64,000 nucleotides of DNA from Sphingomonas natans (GTDB taxonomy: Bacteria > Pseudomonadota > Alphaproteobacteria > Sphingomonadales > Sphingomonadaceae). The translations under genes and the position numbers were made by a program. The notes under the pieces were generated by a model. That model was not told the origin of the DNA, searched no databases, and saw only the letters and a program-made list of their open reading frames with translations. Of the stretch, positions 40,466 through 50,900 are shown piece by piece (position 1 is the first letter of the stretch; every line of letters starts with the position of its first letter). The DNA is taken from contig NZ_JAUOTP010000010.1 in assembly GCF_030546695.1 (NCBI RefSeq), positions 160,146 to 224,145 on the forward strand, in the 5' to 3' direction.

Positions 40466-43400
40466 ATGGCCGAGACACATCCCGCTCCCCCGCCTTTCGT
40501 CGAACTCGTCTCGGCCAGCCACTTCTCCTTCCTCCACGGCGCTAGCCCTGGCGGCGATCTCGTGGGGACTGCCCTCGATCTCGGCTATCCCGGCCTCGGC
40601 CTCGCCGACCGCAACACGGTCGCCGGCGTCGTCCGCGCCTGGAAAGCGCTGAAGGACGCGCGGGACGACGCGAAGAAAGCGGGCCTGTCGCTCCAGCCCT
40701 TCAGGCTCGCCACCGGCGCGCGGCTCGTCTTTGCCGACGGCACGCCGGACATCGTCGCTTACCCCGAGCATCGGCGCGGCTGGGGGCGGCTTACCCGCCT
40801 GCTCTCGACCGGCAATCTCCGCTCGGACAAGGGCGATTGCCTGCTCACAATCGAGGATCTGCTCGCTTATTCGGAGGGGCTGCTGCTGATCGTGCTGCCC
40901 GAGAGCAGCCGGCGCGAGGGCGAAGGCGTGGCGCGCAAAGTGCCGACGATCCTGCCGGAAGACAATGATTCACGCGGAGACGCGGAGACGCGGAGAGAAG
41001 CAGAGGAAAGGGACGAAGCTTGCTTCGTCCGTTCCGCGCCTCCGCGCCTCCGCGTGAATCCGAATTCCGTTTCCCGCTTTCACGAGAGTGACGATGAAAC
41101 GCCCAGCAACGTCATCCCTTTCCCCCTGCGCCAGGAGACGGGTCCAGCAAGCCGAAAAGCGCTGTCTCGCACGCTGAAAACGCTCCGCGCCGCCTGCCCC
41201 GGCCGCGTCTGGCTCGCTTTGCCCGCCACCGGCTCGGGCACCGACACGCGCCGCCGCGCGCGCCTGCTCGGGATCGCGCGCGCGGCGCAGGTGCCCCCGC
41301 TCGCCACCACCGATGCGCTCTACGCGACGCGCGAGAATCGGCCGCTGCAGGACATCCTCACCTGCATCCGCCTCGGCACCACGATCACCGAGGCAGGTCG
41401 CCGGCTCGAAGCCAATGCCGAGCGTCACCTCAAATCCGCGGCCGACATGGCCGATCTCTACCGCGACTGTCCGCAGGCGATCGACCAGACGACGCGCCTG
41501 CTCGATCGCGTCGGCTTCGATCTCGGCGACCTCAAATATGAATATCCGCACGAGCCGGTGCCCGAAGGCTGGGAGCCGCAGAAGTGGCTCCAGCATCTCG
41601 TCGTCGCCGCCGCGCGCAGGCACTGGCCGCAGGGCGTGCCCATCGGGGTGCTCAGGATGCTGGCCGACGAGTTCCGGCTGATCCGCAAGATGGGCTATGC
41701 CTATTACTTCCTGACCGTCCACGACATCGTCAGGTTCGCGCGCGAGCAGGATCCGCCGATCCTGTGCCAGGGGCGCGGCTCCGCCGCCAATTCGATGGTC
41801 TGCTTCCTGCTCGACGTGACCTCGGTCGATCCCGCCAAGCACCAGTTGCTCTTCTCGCGCTTCATGTCGCCCGACCGCAACGAGCCGCCCGATATCGACG
41901 TCGATTTCGAGCACGAACGGCGCGAGGAGGTGATGCAATATATCTACCGCCGCTACGGCCGCGAGCGCGCCGGCATCGTCGCGACCGTCATCCATTATCG
42001 CTCGCGATCGGCGGTGCGCGAGGTCGGCAAGGCGCTGGGGCTGACCGACGACGTGACCTCGCGCCTCGTGAGCACCGTGTGGGGCAGCTACTCGACCAAG
42101 ATGGAGGATAGCCGCTTCCACGAGACCGGCTTCGATCTCGACAATCCGGAGATCGCGCGGCTCAACCATTTCGTCGGGCTGCTGCTGGATGCGCCCTTCC
42201 CGCGCCACCTCTCCCAGCATGTCGGCGGCTACGTCCTGTCGCAGGGCCGGCTCGACGAGATCGTGCCCGTCCATCACGCGGCGATGGCGGACCGCACCTT
42301 CATCGAATGGGACAAGGACGATATCGATGCGCTGAAGCTGATGAAGGTCGATATCCTCGCGCTCGGCATGCTGACCTGCATCCGCAAGGCCTTTGATCTG
42401 ATCCGCGATCATGATGGCACGGATTACGACCTGAAATCGGTGCCCGAGGACCAGAGCGACGTTTACGACATGCTCTGCAAGGGCGACAGCATCGGCATCT
42501 TCCAGGTCGAGAGCCGCGCGCAGATGAACATGCTGCCCCGGCTGCGTCCGCGCGAACTCTACGATCTCGTCGTCCAGGTCGCGATCGTGCGTCCCGGGCC
42601 GATCCAGGGCAATATGGTCCACCCCTATCTGCGCCGGCGTCAGGGGCTCGAGCGGGTCGATTTTCCCTCGCCCGCCCCGCCCCATCCGCGCGACGAGCTC
42701 AGGTCCCTGCTCGGCAAGACGCTGGGCGTGCCGCTGTTCCAGGAACAGGCGATGAAGCTCGCGATCGTCGCCGCCGAATTCTCGCCCTCCGAGGCGAACC
42801 AGCTGCGCCGCGCGATGGCGACGTTCCGCAATGTCGGCACGATGCCGCTGTTCGAGGAGAAGATGGTCGGCGGCATGACGCGGCGCGGCTATTCCGAGGA
42901 ATTCGCGCGGCGCTGCTTCGGCCAGATCCAGGGTTTCGGCAGCTACGGCTTCCCCGAAAGTCACGCGCAGAGCTTCGCGATCCTCGTTTACGCCTCGGCC
43001 TTTCTCAAGCGCCGCCACCCGGCCGCCTTCTGTGCGGCTCTGCTCAATTCGCAGCCGATGGGCTTCTACGCGCCCGCCCAGATCGTCCGCGATGCGCGCG
43101 AGCATGATGTGGAGGTACGCCCGATCGACGTGACCGCGAGCGGGTGGGACAATCGGCTGGAAGTCGGGCCGAACGGCCCCGCGGTGCGGCTGGGCTTTCG
43201 CCAGATCGAGGGGTTCAAGGAGGCCTGGGGCAAGGCGATCGAGGCCTCGCTCATCCTCCCCATCGCAGATGGGGAGGGGGACCATGCGAAACATGGTGGA
43301 GGGGAAACGTCCACCGCTCGCTATTTCCCCTCCACCGCCTTCGGCGGTCCCCCTCCCCATGCACGGCATGGGGAGGAACTGGAGCGCCTCGCCCGCCTCG

Positions 43401-44107
43401 TCCCGCCCCGTGCGCTGCGCCTGCTCGCCGATGCGGATGCGTTCCGCGCACTCGATCTCGGCCGGCGCGATGCCTTGTGGGAGGTGCGCCGCACGCCGCA
43501 GGATGCGCTGCCGCTGTTCGCCGCCGCCGATGCGCGCGAGCTGGCGGCCGAGGCCGATGCCGCGCTACCCGCCATGCCGCTGTCCGAAGAGGTCGCCGCG
43601 GATTATCAGATGACACGGATGTCGCTGAAGGCGCATCCGATGAGCTTCCTGCGCGCGCTGTTCCGGGGCGAGGGCATCCTGAGCGCGGCCGAGCTTTCCG
43701 CGCTGCCCGACGGCCGCCCGGCGCGGATGGCGGGGGTCGTCCTCGTCCGCCAGCGCCCGGGCGAGGGCAAGGCGATCTTCGTGACGCTGGAGGACGAGAC
43801 CGGCGTGACCAACGTGCTGCTGTGGGCGGCCGATTTCGAGAAATATCGCGCGGCGGTGATGGCCTCCCGGCTTATGGAAGTGCGCGGCATCGTCCAGAAG
43901 AGCGAGGAAGGCGTCGTCCATCTGATGACCGTCCAGGTCGTCGATCGCACCGCTGAGCTCTCGCGCCTGTCCGCCGATCACCAGACCCGCCAGCCTTTGA
44001 GCCGCGCCGACGAATTCGCTCACCCCCAGCATCCGCGTACCAAAGGCCCTCGCGGGGGCCATCCGCGCGACGTGCGCGTGCTGCCCCCGTCGCGCGACTT
44101 CCATTGA
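40466..44107 (+). CDS. dnaE2: Error-prone DNA polymerase DnaE2 with two in-frame repeat insertions
   Basis: DnaE2 is the alpha-type polymerase of the ImuABC mutasome. The N-terminal PHP domain begins FVELVSASHFSFLHGAS; the palm contains the catalytic PDIDVDFEHERREEVMQYIY and QGRGSAANSMVC. Helix-hairpin-helix and OB regions follow (AGVVLVRQRPGEGKAIFVTLEDETG) and it ends PRDVRVLPPSRDFH. The ATG at 40466 is 4 bases after the imuB stop. The length of 1213 exceeds the usual figure of about 1050-1100. Two segments are encoded by palindromic repeats: residues about 168-199 and 929-971. Both keep the frame and lie outside the catalytic motifs, so activity may be retained. Confidence 0.95.
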   Translation: MAETHPAPPPFVELVSASHFSFLHGASPGGDLVGTALDLGYPGLGLADRNTVAGVVRAWKALKDARDDAKKAGLSLQPFRLATGARLVFADGTPDIVAYPEHRRGWGRLTRLLSTGNLRSDKGDCLLTIEDLLAYSEGLLLIVLPESSRREGEGVARKVPTILPEDNDSRGDAETRREAEERDEACFVRSAPPRLRVNPNSVSRFHESDDETPSNVIPFPLRQETGPASRKALSRTLKTLRAACPGRVWLALPATGSGTDTRRRARLLGIARAAQVPPLATTDALYATRENRPLQDILTCIRLGTTITEAGRRLEANAERHLKSAADMADLYRDCPQAIDQTTRLLDRVGFDLGDLKYEYPHEPVPEGWEPQKWLQHLVVAAARRHWPQGVPIGVLRMLADEFRLIRKMGYAYYFLTVHDIVRFAREQDPPILCQGRGSAANSMVCFLLDVTSVDPAKHQLLFSRFMSPDRNEPPDIDVDFEHERREEVMQYIYRRYGRERAGIVATVIHYRSRSAVREVGKALGLTDDVTSRLVSTVWGSYSTKMEDSRFHETGFDLDNPEIARLNHFVGLLLDAPFPRHLSQHVGGYVLSQGRLDEIVPVHHAAMADRTFIEWDKDDIDALKLMKVDILALGMLTCIRKAFDLIRDHDGTDYDLKSVPEDQSDVYDMLCKGDSIGIFQVESRAQMNMLPRLRPRELYDLVVQVAIVRPGPIQGNMVHPYLRRRQGLERVDFPSPAPPHPRDELRSLLGKTLGVPLFQEQAMKLAIVAAEFSPSEANQLRRAMATFRNVGTMPLFEEKMVGGMTRRGYSEEFARRCFGQIQGFGSYGFPESHAQSFAILVYASAFLKRRHPAAFCAALLNSQPMGFYAPAQIVRDAREHDVEVRPIDVTASGWDNRLEVGPNGPAVRLGFRQIEGFKEAWGKAIEASLILPIADGEGDHAKHGGGETSTARYFPSTAFGGPPPHARHGEELERLARLVPPRALRLLADADAFRALDLGRRDALWEVRRTPQDALPLFAAADARELAAEADAALPAMPLSEEVAADYQMTRMSLKAHPMSFLRALFRGEGILSAAELSALPDGRPARMAGVVLVRQRPGEGKAIFVTLEDETGVTNVLLWAADFEKYRAAVMASRLMEVRGIVQKSEEGVVHLMTVQVVDRTAELSRLSADHQTRQPLSRADEFAHPQHPRTKGPRGGHPRDVRVLPPSRDFH
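40967..41060. repeat. Palindromic repeat, family E (GATTCACGCGGAG type), inside dnaE2
   Basis: GATTCACGCGGAGACGCGGAG at the left pairs with the mirrored CTCCGCGCCTCCGCGTGAATC at the right, allowing mismatches. The core GGACGAAGC-TT-GCTTCGTCC is a perfect palindrome. It is the only copy of this family in the window and is open in the dnaE2 frame. Confidence 0.85.
43251..43378. repeat. Palindromic repeat, family B, full copy inside dnaE2
   Basis: Left half: CATCCTCCCCATCGCAGATG, GGGGAGG, then GACCATGCGAAACATGGTGG. Right half: CCCCTCCACCGCCTTCGGCGG, CCCCCTCCCCATGCACGGCA, then GGGGAGGAAC. The flanking protein reads KAIEAS before it and ELERLARLVPPRAL after it, which are contiguous in the family as I recall it. 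Confidence 0.88.
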
Positions 44108-44177
44108 AAACGCGGTCTAAATTGCCGATATTTCCGTGTCGTGATGAAACATTAACCAAAATCGGCTATGGCGAGGC

Positions 44178-45662
44178 ATGGGTACCAGCGTCGAAATCGA
44201 GCGCCTCGCGACGCTTGCCAGTCTCGAAATTCTCGACACGCCGCCCGAGCGCGAATTCGACGAGATCGTGACCCTGGCGCGTCAGCTGCTCGGCGCGGAC
44301 ACCGCGCTGATCTCGCTGATCGACGACCATCGCCAGTGGTTCAAGGCGCGGGATGGCCTCGACGCGCGAGAGACGCCGCGCGAACATGCCTTCTGCGCGC
44401 ACGCCATCGCCCAGGACGATATTTTCCTGGTGCCCGATGCGACCTGCGACGATCGTTTCGCCGACAATCCGCTCGTCACCGGCGGACCCAATATCCGCTT
44501 CTATGCCGGCATGCCGATCAGCGCCAAGCACCCGACCGACGATCAGCGCCTGCCGATCGGAACGCTCTGCATCCTCGGCCCGGAGCCGCGCCGGCTGGGC
44601 AAGGCCGAGCAGCGCACGCTGCGCGCCCTCGCCAGGATCACCGAAGCCCTCATCGACGCGCGCACCACCGCGATCGGCGCGACCCGCCTCACGATCGAAT
44701 ATCAGGCGACGCTCGAGCGGCTCGATCGTTCGGATCGCGTGTTCCGCCAGGCCGAACGCATCGCCAATATCGGCAGCTGGCGGCTGAGCCTGATCGACGA
44801 TTCGGTCATCTGGTCCGACCAGACCTATGCGATTCACGGCCTGTCCTCGTCCGAACACCCTTCGCTCACGGACGCGATGAATTTCTACCCGCCCGAATCC
44901 CGGGCCAAGCTGGACGCGGCGATCGCCGACACGATCGCCAGCCACGACTCGTTCGACGTCGAGACCGACTTCGTCACCGCGCGGGACGAGCAGCGCCGCG
45001 TGCGTGTCATGGGCGAACTGGAGCTGAAGGAAGGGACACCCGTCGCCCTCGTCGGCGTGTTTCAAGACATCACCGAGCGTCATCTCATGGAGCGAGCGCT
45101 GCGCGACATCGCCGAGACGGACGAGCTCACGCGGATCGCCAGCCGCAGCCGTTTCACCGCCTTCATCGATGCCCGCATCGCCGAAGCGCAGGGCACCGGA
45201 TCGCCGCTCGCCCTGCTGTTGATCGATCTCGATCACTTCAAGGAGGTCAATGATCGCTGCGGCCATGCCGCGGGCGACGATCTGCTCCGGCTGATGGCCA
45301 AGCGCCTGCGTGCGCCCTATCTCGAGACCAGCTTCGCCGCTCGGCTGGGCGGCGACGAATTCGTCATGGTCGTGACCTGCCCGCGCGTCCTCGCCGATCT
45401 CCCCGCCCTGCTGCGCCGGATGCTCGCCGATCTGCGTCATACGGTCAGCCGCGGCGGCCTGGCGATCCGCGTCTCGGCGACGATCGGCGCGGCGTGGCTG
45501 AGCGAAGGCGTCACGACGCGCGGCGAGCTGCTCCAGCACGCCGACGAGGCGCTGTACGCGGCCAAGGAGCGCCAGCGCGGCGCGGCGATGATCGCGGGCC
45601 AAGACGAGCTGATCCACCCGCCCCGCCGCAGCCAGCCTCCCCGGACGGGCACGACCGGCTGA
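44178..45662 (+). CDS. GAF-PAS-GGDEF diguanylate cyclase
   Basis: The 494-residue soluble protein has an N-terminal GAF domain (about 10-160: [33 protein letters not shown]). A PAS domain with its C-terminal cap follows (about 185-305: [35 protein letters not shown]). The GGDEF domain covers about 310-470. The active-site motif [10 protein letters not shown] is intact, and [14 protein letters not shown] carries the metal-binding Asp, so c-di-GMP synthesis is likely. The RxxD inhibitory site expected five residues before GGDEF is absent, so product inhibition through that site is not expected. There are no transmembrane segments. Confidence 0.93.
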   Translation: MGTSVEIERLATLASLEILDTPPEREFDEIVTLARQLLGADTALISLIDDHRQWFKARDGLDARETPREHAFCAHAIAQDDIFLVPDATCDDRFADNPLVTGGPNIRFYAGMPISAKHPTDDQRLPIGTLCILGPEPRRLGKAEQRTLRALARITEALIDARTTAIGATRLTIEYQATLERLDRSDRVFRQAERIANIGSWRLSLIDDSVIWSDQTYAIHGLSSSEHPSLTDAMNFYPPESRAKLDAAIADTIASHDSFDVETDFVTARDEQRRVRVMGELELKEGTPVALVGVFQDITERHLMERALRDIAETDELTRIASRSRFTAFIDARIAEAQGTGSPLALLLIDLDHFKEVNDRCGHAAGDDLLRLMAKRLRAPYLETSFAARLGGDEFVMVVTCPRVLADLPALLRRMLADLRHTVSRGGLAIRVSATIGAAWLSEGVTTRGELLQHADEALYAAKERQRGAAMIAGQDELIHPPRRSQPPRTGTTG

Positions 45663-45721
45663 TCGCCGACGCGCACGATGCTTGCGCGATGCCGCCCCAG
45701 CCCATAAGGGGCCAGCACAGT

Positions 45722-45799
<78 letters not shown>

Positions 45800-45902
45800 C
45801 ATCGTCTTTTCGATTTTTTCGAACCTTCCGGCCGATCTTATCCGGCTGTCTTAGTAAGCGCGCGGCTGGCATTAGCTTTCACGTCCACTAAGGAGCGCGG
45901 CG

Positions 45903-46502
45903 ATGGCGAAGGTTCTGGTCCTCTATTATTCCTCTTACGGTCACATCGAAACGATGGCCGGGGCGATCGCCGACGGCGCGCGCTCGGCGGGTGCGACGGT
46001 CGATATCAAGCGCGTTCCCGAGACCGTGCCGGAAGACGCCGCAAAGGGCGCGCACTTCAAGCTGGAGCAGTCCGCGCCGATCGCCACCGTCGCCGATCTC
46101 GAACATTATGATGCGATCGTCATCGGCGCGCCGACCCGCTTCGGGCGGATGCCGAGCCAGATGGCGGCGTTCCTCGACCAGGCCGGCGGGCTGTGGGCGC
46201 GCGGCGCGCTCAACGGCAAGGTCGGCGCCGCCTTCACCTCGACCGCGACCCAGCATGGCGGGCAGGAAGTGACGCTCTTTTCGATCATCACCAACCTGAT
46301 GCATTTCGGCCTGACGATCGTCGGCCTGCCCTACAGCCATCAGGGCCAGATGACGCTGGACGAGATCGTCGGCGGATCGCCGTACGGCGCGACGACGATC
46401 GCGGGCGGCGACGGATCGCGCCAGCCGAGCGCGCTGGATCTGGAAGGCGCGCGCCACCAGGGCCAGAAGGTCGCCGAGGTCGCAACCAAGCTGTTCGGCT
46501 GA
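45903..46502 (+). CDS. wrbA: NAD(P)H:quinone oxidoreductase, WrbA family
   Basis: WrbA is a tetrameric FMN-dependent quinone reductase that protects against redox stress. The 199-residue product opens with the flavodoxin-like FMN site [20 protein letters not shown]. It contains [18 protein letters not shown] and [16 protein letters not shown], family signatures. The ATG at 45903 has AAGGAG about 9 bases upstream. A long perfect hairpin lies 38 bases after the stop. It is monocistronic as far as can be seen. Confidence 0.96.
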   Translation: MAKVLVLYYSSYGHIETMAGAIADGARSAGATVDIKRVPETVPEDAAKGAHFKLEQSAPIATVADLEHYDAIVIGAPTRFGRMPSQMAAFLDQAGGLWARGALNGKVGAAFTSTATQHGGQEVTLFSIITNLMHFGLTIVGLPYSHQGQMTLDEIVGGSPYGATTIAGGDGSRQPSALDLEGARHQGQKVAEVATKLFG

Positions 46503-46540
46503 GCCGCCCCCGCGCGCGGAAGTTGACAAAGTTGACACTA

Positions 46541-46576
46541 CGTCACCCCCCGTACCGGGTCTTCCGGGGGGTGACG
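46541..46576. terminator. Perfect 12-base inverted repeat after wrbA
   Basis: CGTCACCCCCCG and CGGGGGGTGACG pair exactly around a 12-base loop. There is no T tract. The same CGTCACCC/GGGTGACG ends occur in the hairpin at 51705-51731, so this may be another repeat family that acts as a terminator. Confidence 0.6.
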
Positions 46577-46671
46577 GACCCCGCGCCGGCCCGTCCAGAC
46601 CAGACGTAAGCGCGTGCAAATCCGCGGCGCAGACCGGCAGTGGCGGCGGTGATCGACGGGATGGCGTTCAT
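46543..46671 (-). CDS. Possible 42-residue basic protein
   Basis: The frame encodes MNAIPSITAATAGLRRGFAR followed by an Arg/Gly-rich tail. GGAG lies about 12 bases upstream of the ATG. The 3' end is inside the palindrome after wrbA, which makes it doubtful. Confidence 0.25.
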   Translation of the reverse strand: MNAIPSITAATAGLRRGFARAYVWSGRAGAGSVTPRKTRYGG

Positions 46672-46920
46672 GGCGTCCGGCTCCGAATCGTGGGCGGACA
46701 GACCAAGTCTTACAACAAATCCTACATTGCAAAGCGCGATCGAGCGCCCCGGTTGATCCCGATCGGGCATCCGCCGCGATGCCGCTGCGCCACGCTCCGT
46801 CTCGGCCCGGCGCCAATAGCCAAAGGTCGAATTAGGCCCGCTTCGGTACGAACGGTAACCGATCGATAATCACCTAAGCACATCTCGGCCCGAATGAAGG
46901 CGCAAGGACTGGAAGCGCGG

Positions 46921-47337
46921 ATGCAGGGCCATATCGAATATCGAAACGACGGTGCGGCGGGCATCGTCCGGATCAAGGGATCCGGTCTCTGGTCGGTCGC
47001 GATGATCGAAGAGCATTTCGGCGAACTCAAAGCGATGCTGAGCGCGCTGCGGGAGCAAGGCAAGGCCGTCCGCGTGCTCGTCGATATGAGCGGGGCCGCT
47101 GTCCAGCCCCCCGAGGTCGCCGCGGTCATCCGAACCGCGACGCAGGACATTTACGAACCGGGCGACCGGATCGCGATGATCGTCGGCTCGACGCTCGCGA
47201 AGATGCAGATGCGCCGCCTCGTCGACAATGACGTGATGAAGCTGTTCGTCTCGGCGCAGGCATCCGAAAACTGGCTTCGCGCCTATGAGCCTGTCGATCG
47301 TGCAGAACGGCAGGCGTCGATGGGCGGCCGCCGTTAG
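46921..47337 (+). CDS. STAS/SpoIIAA-like protein
   Basis: The 138-residue soluble protein alternates strands and helices in the manner of SpoIIAA/STAS-like folds: HIEYRNDGAAGIVRIKGSG, then EEHFGELKAMLSALREQGK, then VRVLVDMSGAAVQPPEVA. RIAMIVGSTLAKMQMRRLVD follows. The resemblance is to the fold only; no phosphorylatable Ser of an anti-sigma antagonist can be assigned. The ATG at 46921 has GGAAG upstream and is preferred to 46894. It is convergent with the next gene. Confidence 0.6.
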   Translation: MQGHIEYRNDGAAGIVRIKGSGLWSVAMIEEHFGELKAMLSALREQGKAVRVLVDMSGAAVQPPEVAAVIRTATQDIYEPGDRIAMIVGSTLAKMQMRRLVDNDVMKLFVSAQASENWLRAYEPVDRAERQASMGGRR

Positions 47338-47412
47338 GATCGGCGAGGCGCCAACCGCTGCGGCCGATTTCGCGTTCGGCGGAGGCCGCCCGCTTTCGTG
47401 GAGCCGCCACTA

Positions 47413-47694
47413 TTACTGAGGGCTCGGGCGCTCCCCACCCCCGCGACGCGCCGTCTCGATAAGGATCGTCGCATAGAGATCGGCCAGGACTTCCTTCTGG
47501 CCTTCGCGCGCGAAGATCGCGCCGATCCCGAACAGGAAATCGAAATCCTCCTCGGCCATGTCCGCCCCGTTCGCGGCGAGGAATTCCGCGAGGGTCCGGG
47601 CGGTCCCGACCGATCCGATAATGTCGTCGGACAGGTTACGGCCGACCTGATTCATTTTGACGACGAGGCAATCCGACGAAGGATACTCTGACAT
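47413..47694 (-). CDS. Hypothetical protein, 93 residues
   Basis: The soluble protein begins MSEYPSSDCLVVKMNQVGR and contains an acidic helix-rich middle (MAEEDFDFLFGIGAIFAREG, EVLADLYATILIETARRGGG). The composition and a reasonable start support coding, but no family is recognised. It is convergent with the STAS-like gene and divergent from the large fusion gene. A 258-base gap upstream contains a TTAATTAA palindrome (47755-47762). Confidence 0.55.
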   Translation of the reverse strand: MSEYPSSDCLVVKMNQVGRNLSDDIIGSVGTARTLAEFLAANGADMAEEDFDFLFGIGAIFAREGQKEVLADLYATILIETARRGGGERPSPQ

Positions 47695-47904
47695 AGGTCA
47701 ACTTTCCGCAACGATCCCAGCGCCCTTCCCAGCACCAGGATCGGCCGTCGTGCTTAATTAAACTCTAACGGCGGGGTGGGCCGACCGAGAAGTTTCGCGC
47801 TTTTTAGCCGTATCGAGGCTGTGGGCGAAATGGCCGGCGCGCGTTCTGCCGCACCATTTTGACGGCCCGCTTGCCCGCCTCCGCGGTTCCCCATAGACGC
47901 CCGA

Positions 47905-47935
47905 CGCGTCCTCCTGCTCGCAGGCAGGAGGCGCG
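47905..47935 (+). promoter_or_regulatory. Hairpin covering an AGGAGG sequence before the fusion gene
   Basis: CGCG-T-CCTCCTGC pairs with GCAGGAGG-CGCG around TCGCAG (one bulged T). The AGGAGG is in the descending arm, 21 bases before the ATG at 47953; a second GGAG lies closer to the start. It could limit translation or simply be a leader hairpin. Confidence 0.4.
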
Positions 47936-47952
47936 GGCGGAGAGCATGTCGA

Positions 47953-50900
47953 ATGGAAGCGCCGGTCTTCTATGATCCCAGCGGCAAGCGCAGGCGCTGG
48001 GCGCTGCGCCTGCTCTGGGCATTCATCGTCATCGTCGCGCTCGCCGCGATCGGCTTCGCGGTCACGATCCTCAACGTTCCCTCGCCCGATCCGCTGAAGC
48101 TGGGCATCGAGCGCCAGCAGCCGCGCTCGCTCAACGCGCAGGTCGCGCGTATCCGGCGCAGCGTCGACAAGCGCGTGCGCGGTGTCCAGAACTGGCTGCC
48201 CGGCGCGCCGAAGCCGGGTACGGTGCCGCGCGGGCGGCAGACCGTCGTCGGCTTCTACGTGCCGTGGGACGATGCGAGCCGCGCGAGCCTGTCGGCGCAT
48301 ATCGGCGAGATGGACTGGCTCGTACCGGTGCTGGCCAACGTGACCGGCCCCAACCACGATTTCGCCTACAAGCCCGATCTCCGCCTGCGCGCGGTCCTCC
48401 AGACCAGCCAGCACCGGCCGATCATCCTGCCGCTCGTGCAGAACGTGTCCGACGAGCAATGGGACGGCGCGGGCATGGCCGCCCTGCTCCACGATCCGGC
48501 GCAGCGCGCGCGCTTCCTGGATCGGGTGGCGGCGATGATGCGCGCCGAAAATGCGGGCGGGGTGTGCTTCGACATCGAGGAACTGCCCGAACGCGCGCAG
48601 GCCGATTATCGGACCTTGCTCGACGAGGCGAACAAGCGTTTCGGGGCGCTGCTCGTGACCGCCGCCGTGCCGGTGGACGACGACAGCTGGAACCTGAAGG
48701 CTTACGCCAAGGTCGCTGACAAGCTCTTCCTGATGGCCTATGACCAGCACGTACCCGGCGGCCCGGCCGGGCCGGTCGCCGCGCAGCCCTGGTTCGTCGA
48801 GCGGATCCGACGCAACATCGCGGCGATCGGCCCCGACAAGGCGATCGTCGCGATCGGCAGTTATGCTTATGACTGGCCCGACGGCGGCACCAACGCCGAT
48901 ACGATGACCGACGAGCGCGCCTGGCTGATCGCGCACGACAACAATGTCGTGACGCACTTCGATGCCGCGAGCGGCAACGCGACCTTCGATTATCACGACG
49001 ATGACGGCACGCTGCGCCACGTGTGGATGCTGGACGCGGCGAGCGGCTGGAACCAGATGCTCGCCACCAAGATGGCGGGCGCGTTCGGCGTGGCGTTGTG
49101 GCGGCTTGGCGGCGAGGACCCGGGCATATGGGACGCGTTCGCGGCGCTGCGCCGCGGCAATCGTCCGCCGGGCTTCGGCCAGGTCGTTTCGATCGGCAAT
49201 ACCGACGTGCAGGGCAATGGCGAGGTGCTGCGCATCGCCGCCGTGCCGACGCCCGGCTTCCGAACGGCCACAGCCGACGACAAGGGCCTGATCCGCGACG
49301 AACATTACAGCGCCTACCCCACACCTTATGTCGTCGCTCGGACCGGCTACAAATCCAAGCAGATCGCGCTGACCTTCGACGACGGGCCGGATGCGGTGTG
49401 GACGCCGCAGATCCTGGACATCCTCGAGGCCAAGAAGGTGCCCGCGACCTTCTTCGTCGTCGGCGAGAATGCGCTCGCCCACCCCTTCCTGCTCGACCGG
49501 ATCCTCGCCGGCGGCTCCGAGATCGGCAACCACACCTACACGCATCCCAATCTCGCGCTCGTCAGCCAGCGCGGCACGCGGATCGAACTCAACACGACGC
49601 AGCGGCTGCTGGAGGCCTATACCGGGCGATCGATGCGGCTGTTCCGCGCGCCCTATTTCGGCGACGCCGAGCCGACCACGGTCGACGAACTGGGGCCCGC
49701 CCTGCTCGCGCAGAAGCAGGGCTATGCGATCGTCGGCCTCCACGCCGACAGCGAGGACTGGACCCGCCCCGGCGTGCAGGCGATCATCGACAATACGATC
49801 GAGGCGGTCGAGAGCGGCGAGGACGAGGCCAAGAACGGCGATCCCAACAAATCCGCCAACGTCGTGCTGCTCCACGATTCGGGCGGCGACCGCGCGCAGA
49901 CCGTGGCGGCGCTGCCCGCGATCATCGATGGGCTGCGCGCGCGCGGCTACACGCTCGTCCCCGTCTCGCAGCTCGCCGGGCTCACGCGCGCGCAGGTCAA
50001 TCCGACGATTTCGGGCAGCGACCTGATCGCGGTGCGCTTCGATGTCGCGATCTTCCTCGTGCTGGCCGGGCTCAACGCGACGCTCAAATTCCTGTTCTTC
50101 GTCGCGATCTTCGTCGGCACGTTTCGCGCGATCCTGCTCGCCTTCCTCGCGGTGCGCTCCAATGCGAAGGCCAATCGGCCGGTGCCGCCCGAGATCGATC
50201 CCGAGCGCTTCGTCTCCGTGCTGATCCCCGCCTTCAACGAGGCGCGCGTGATCGAGGCATCGGTGCGGCGCGTGCTGGAGAGCGAGCAGATCGGGCTGGA
50301 GGTGATCGTCATCGACGACGGATCGACCGACGGCACGAGCGCGATCGTGGAGGCGGCTTTCGCCGGCGATCCGCGGGTGCGGCTGCTGACGCTGGCCAAT
50401 GGCGGCAAGGCGCGCGCGCTCAATCGCGGCCTGGAGCTGGCGACCGGCGAGATCATCGTCGCGCTGGACGCGGACACGCAGTTCGAGCCGCTGACGATGG
50501 CGCGGCTGTCGCGCTGGTTCGCGGATCCGGCGCTCGGCGCGGTCGCGGGCAATGCCAAGGTCGGCAACCGGATCAACATCGTCACGCGCTGGCAGGCGGT
50601 GGAATATGTGACCGCGCAAAATCTGGAGCGGCGCGCGCTGTCCCGATTCGACGCGATCACGGTGGTGCCGGGCGCGGTCGGCGCGTGGCGCAGGTCCGCG
50701 CTCGACAGCGTCGGCGGATATCCGCACGACACGCTCGCCGAGGATCAGGATCTGACGATCGCCATCCAGCGCCACGGCTGGCACGTCCGCTACGATATCG
50801 ATGCGGTCGCCTGGACCGAGGCACCCGAAAGCTTCGGCGCGCTCGCCAAGCAGCGTTTCCGCTGGGCGTTCGGCACGCTGCAATGTCTGTGGAAGCATCG

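Larger units (their letters stand above)
46503..46920. other. Intergenic stretch after wrbA
   Basis: The stretch holds the direct repeat GTTGACA-AA-GTTGACA (46523-46538), the hairpin at 46541-46576, and a possible 42-codon frame on the minus strand (46543-46671). Nothing clear is seen from 46680 to 46890. The last bases are AT-richer and may carry the promoter of the STAS-like gene. Confidence 0.5.

Noticed and set aside
40970..43369. A 799-codon minus-strand frame opposite dnaE2
   Set aside because: dnaE2 has all polymerase motifs on the plus strand; the minus frame has no domain and low-complexity composition.
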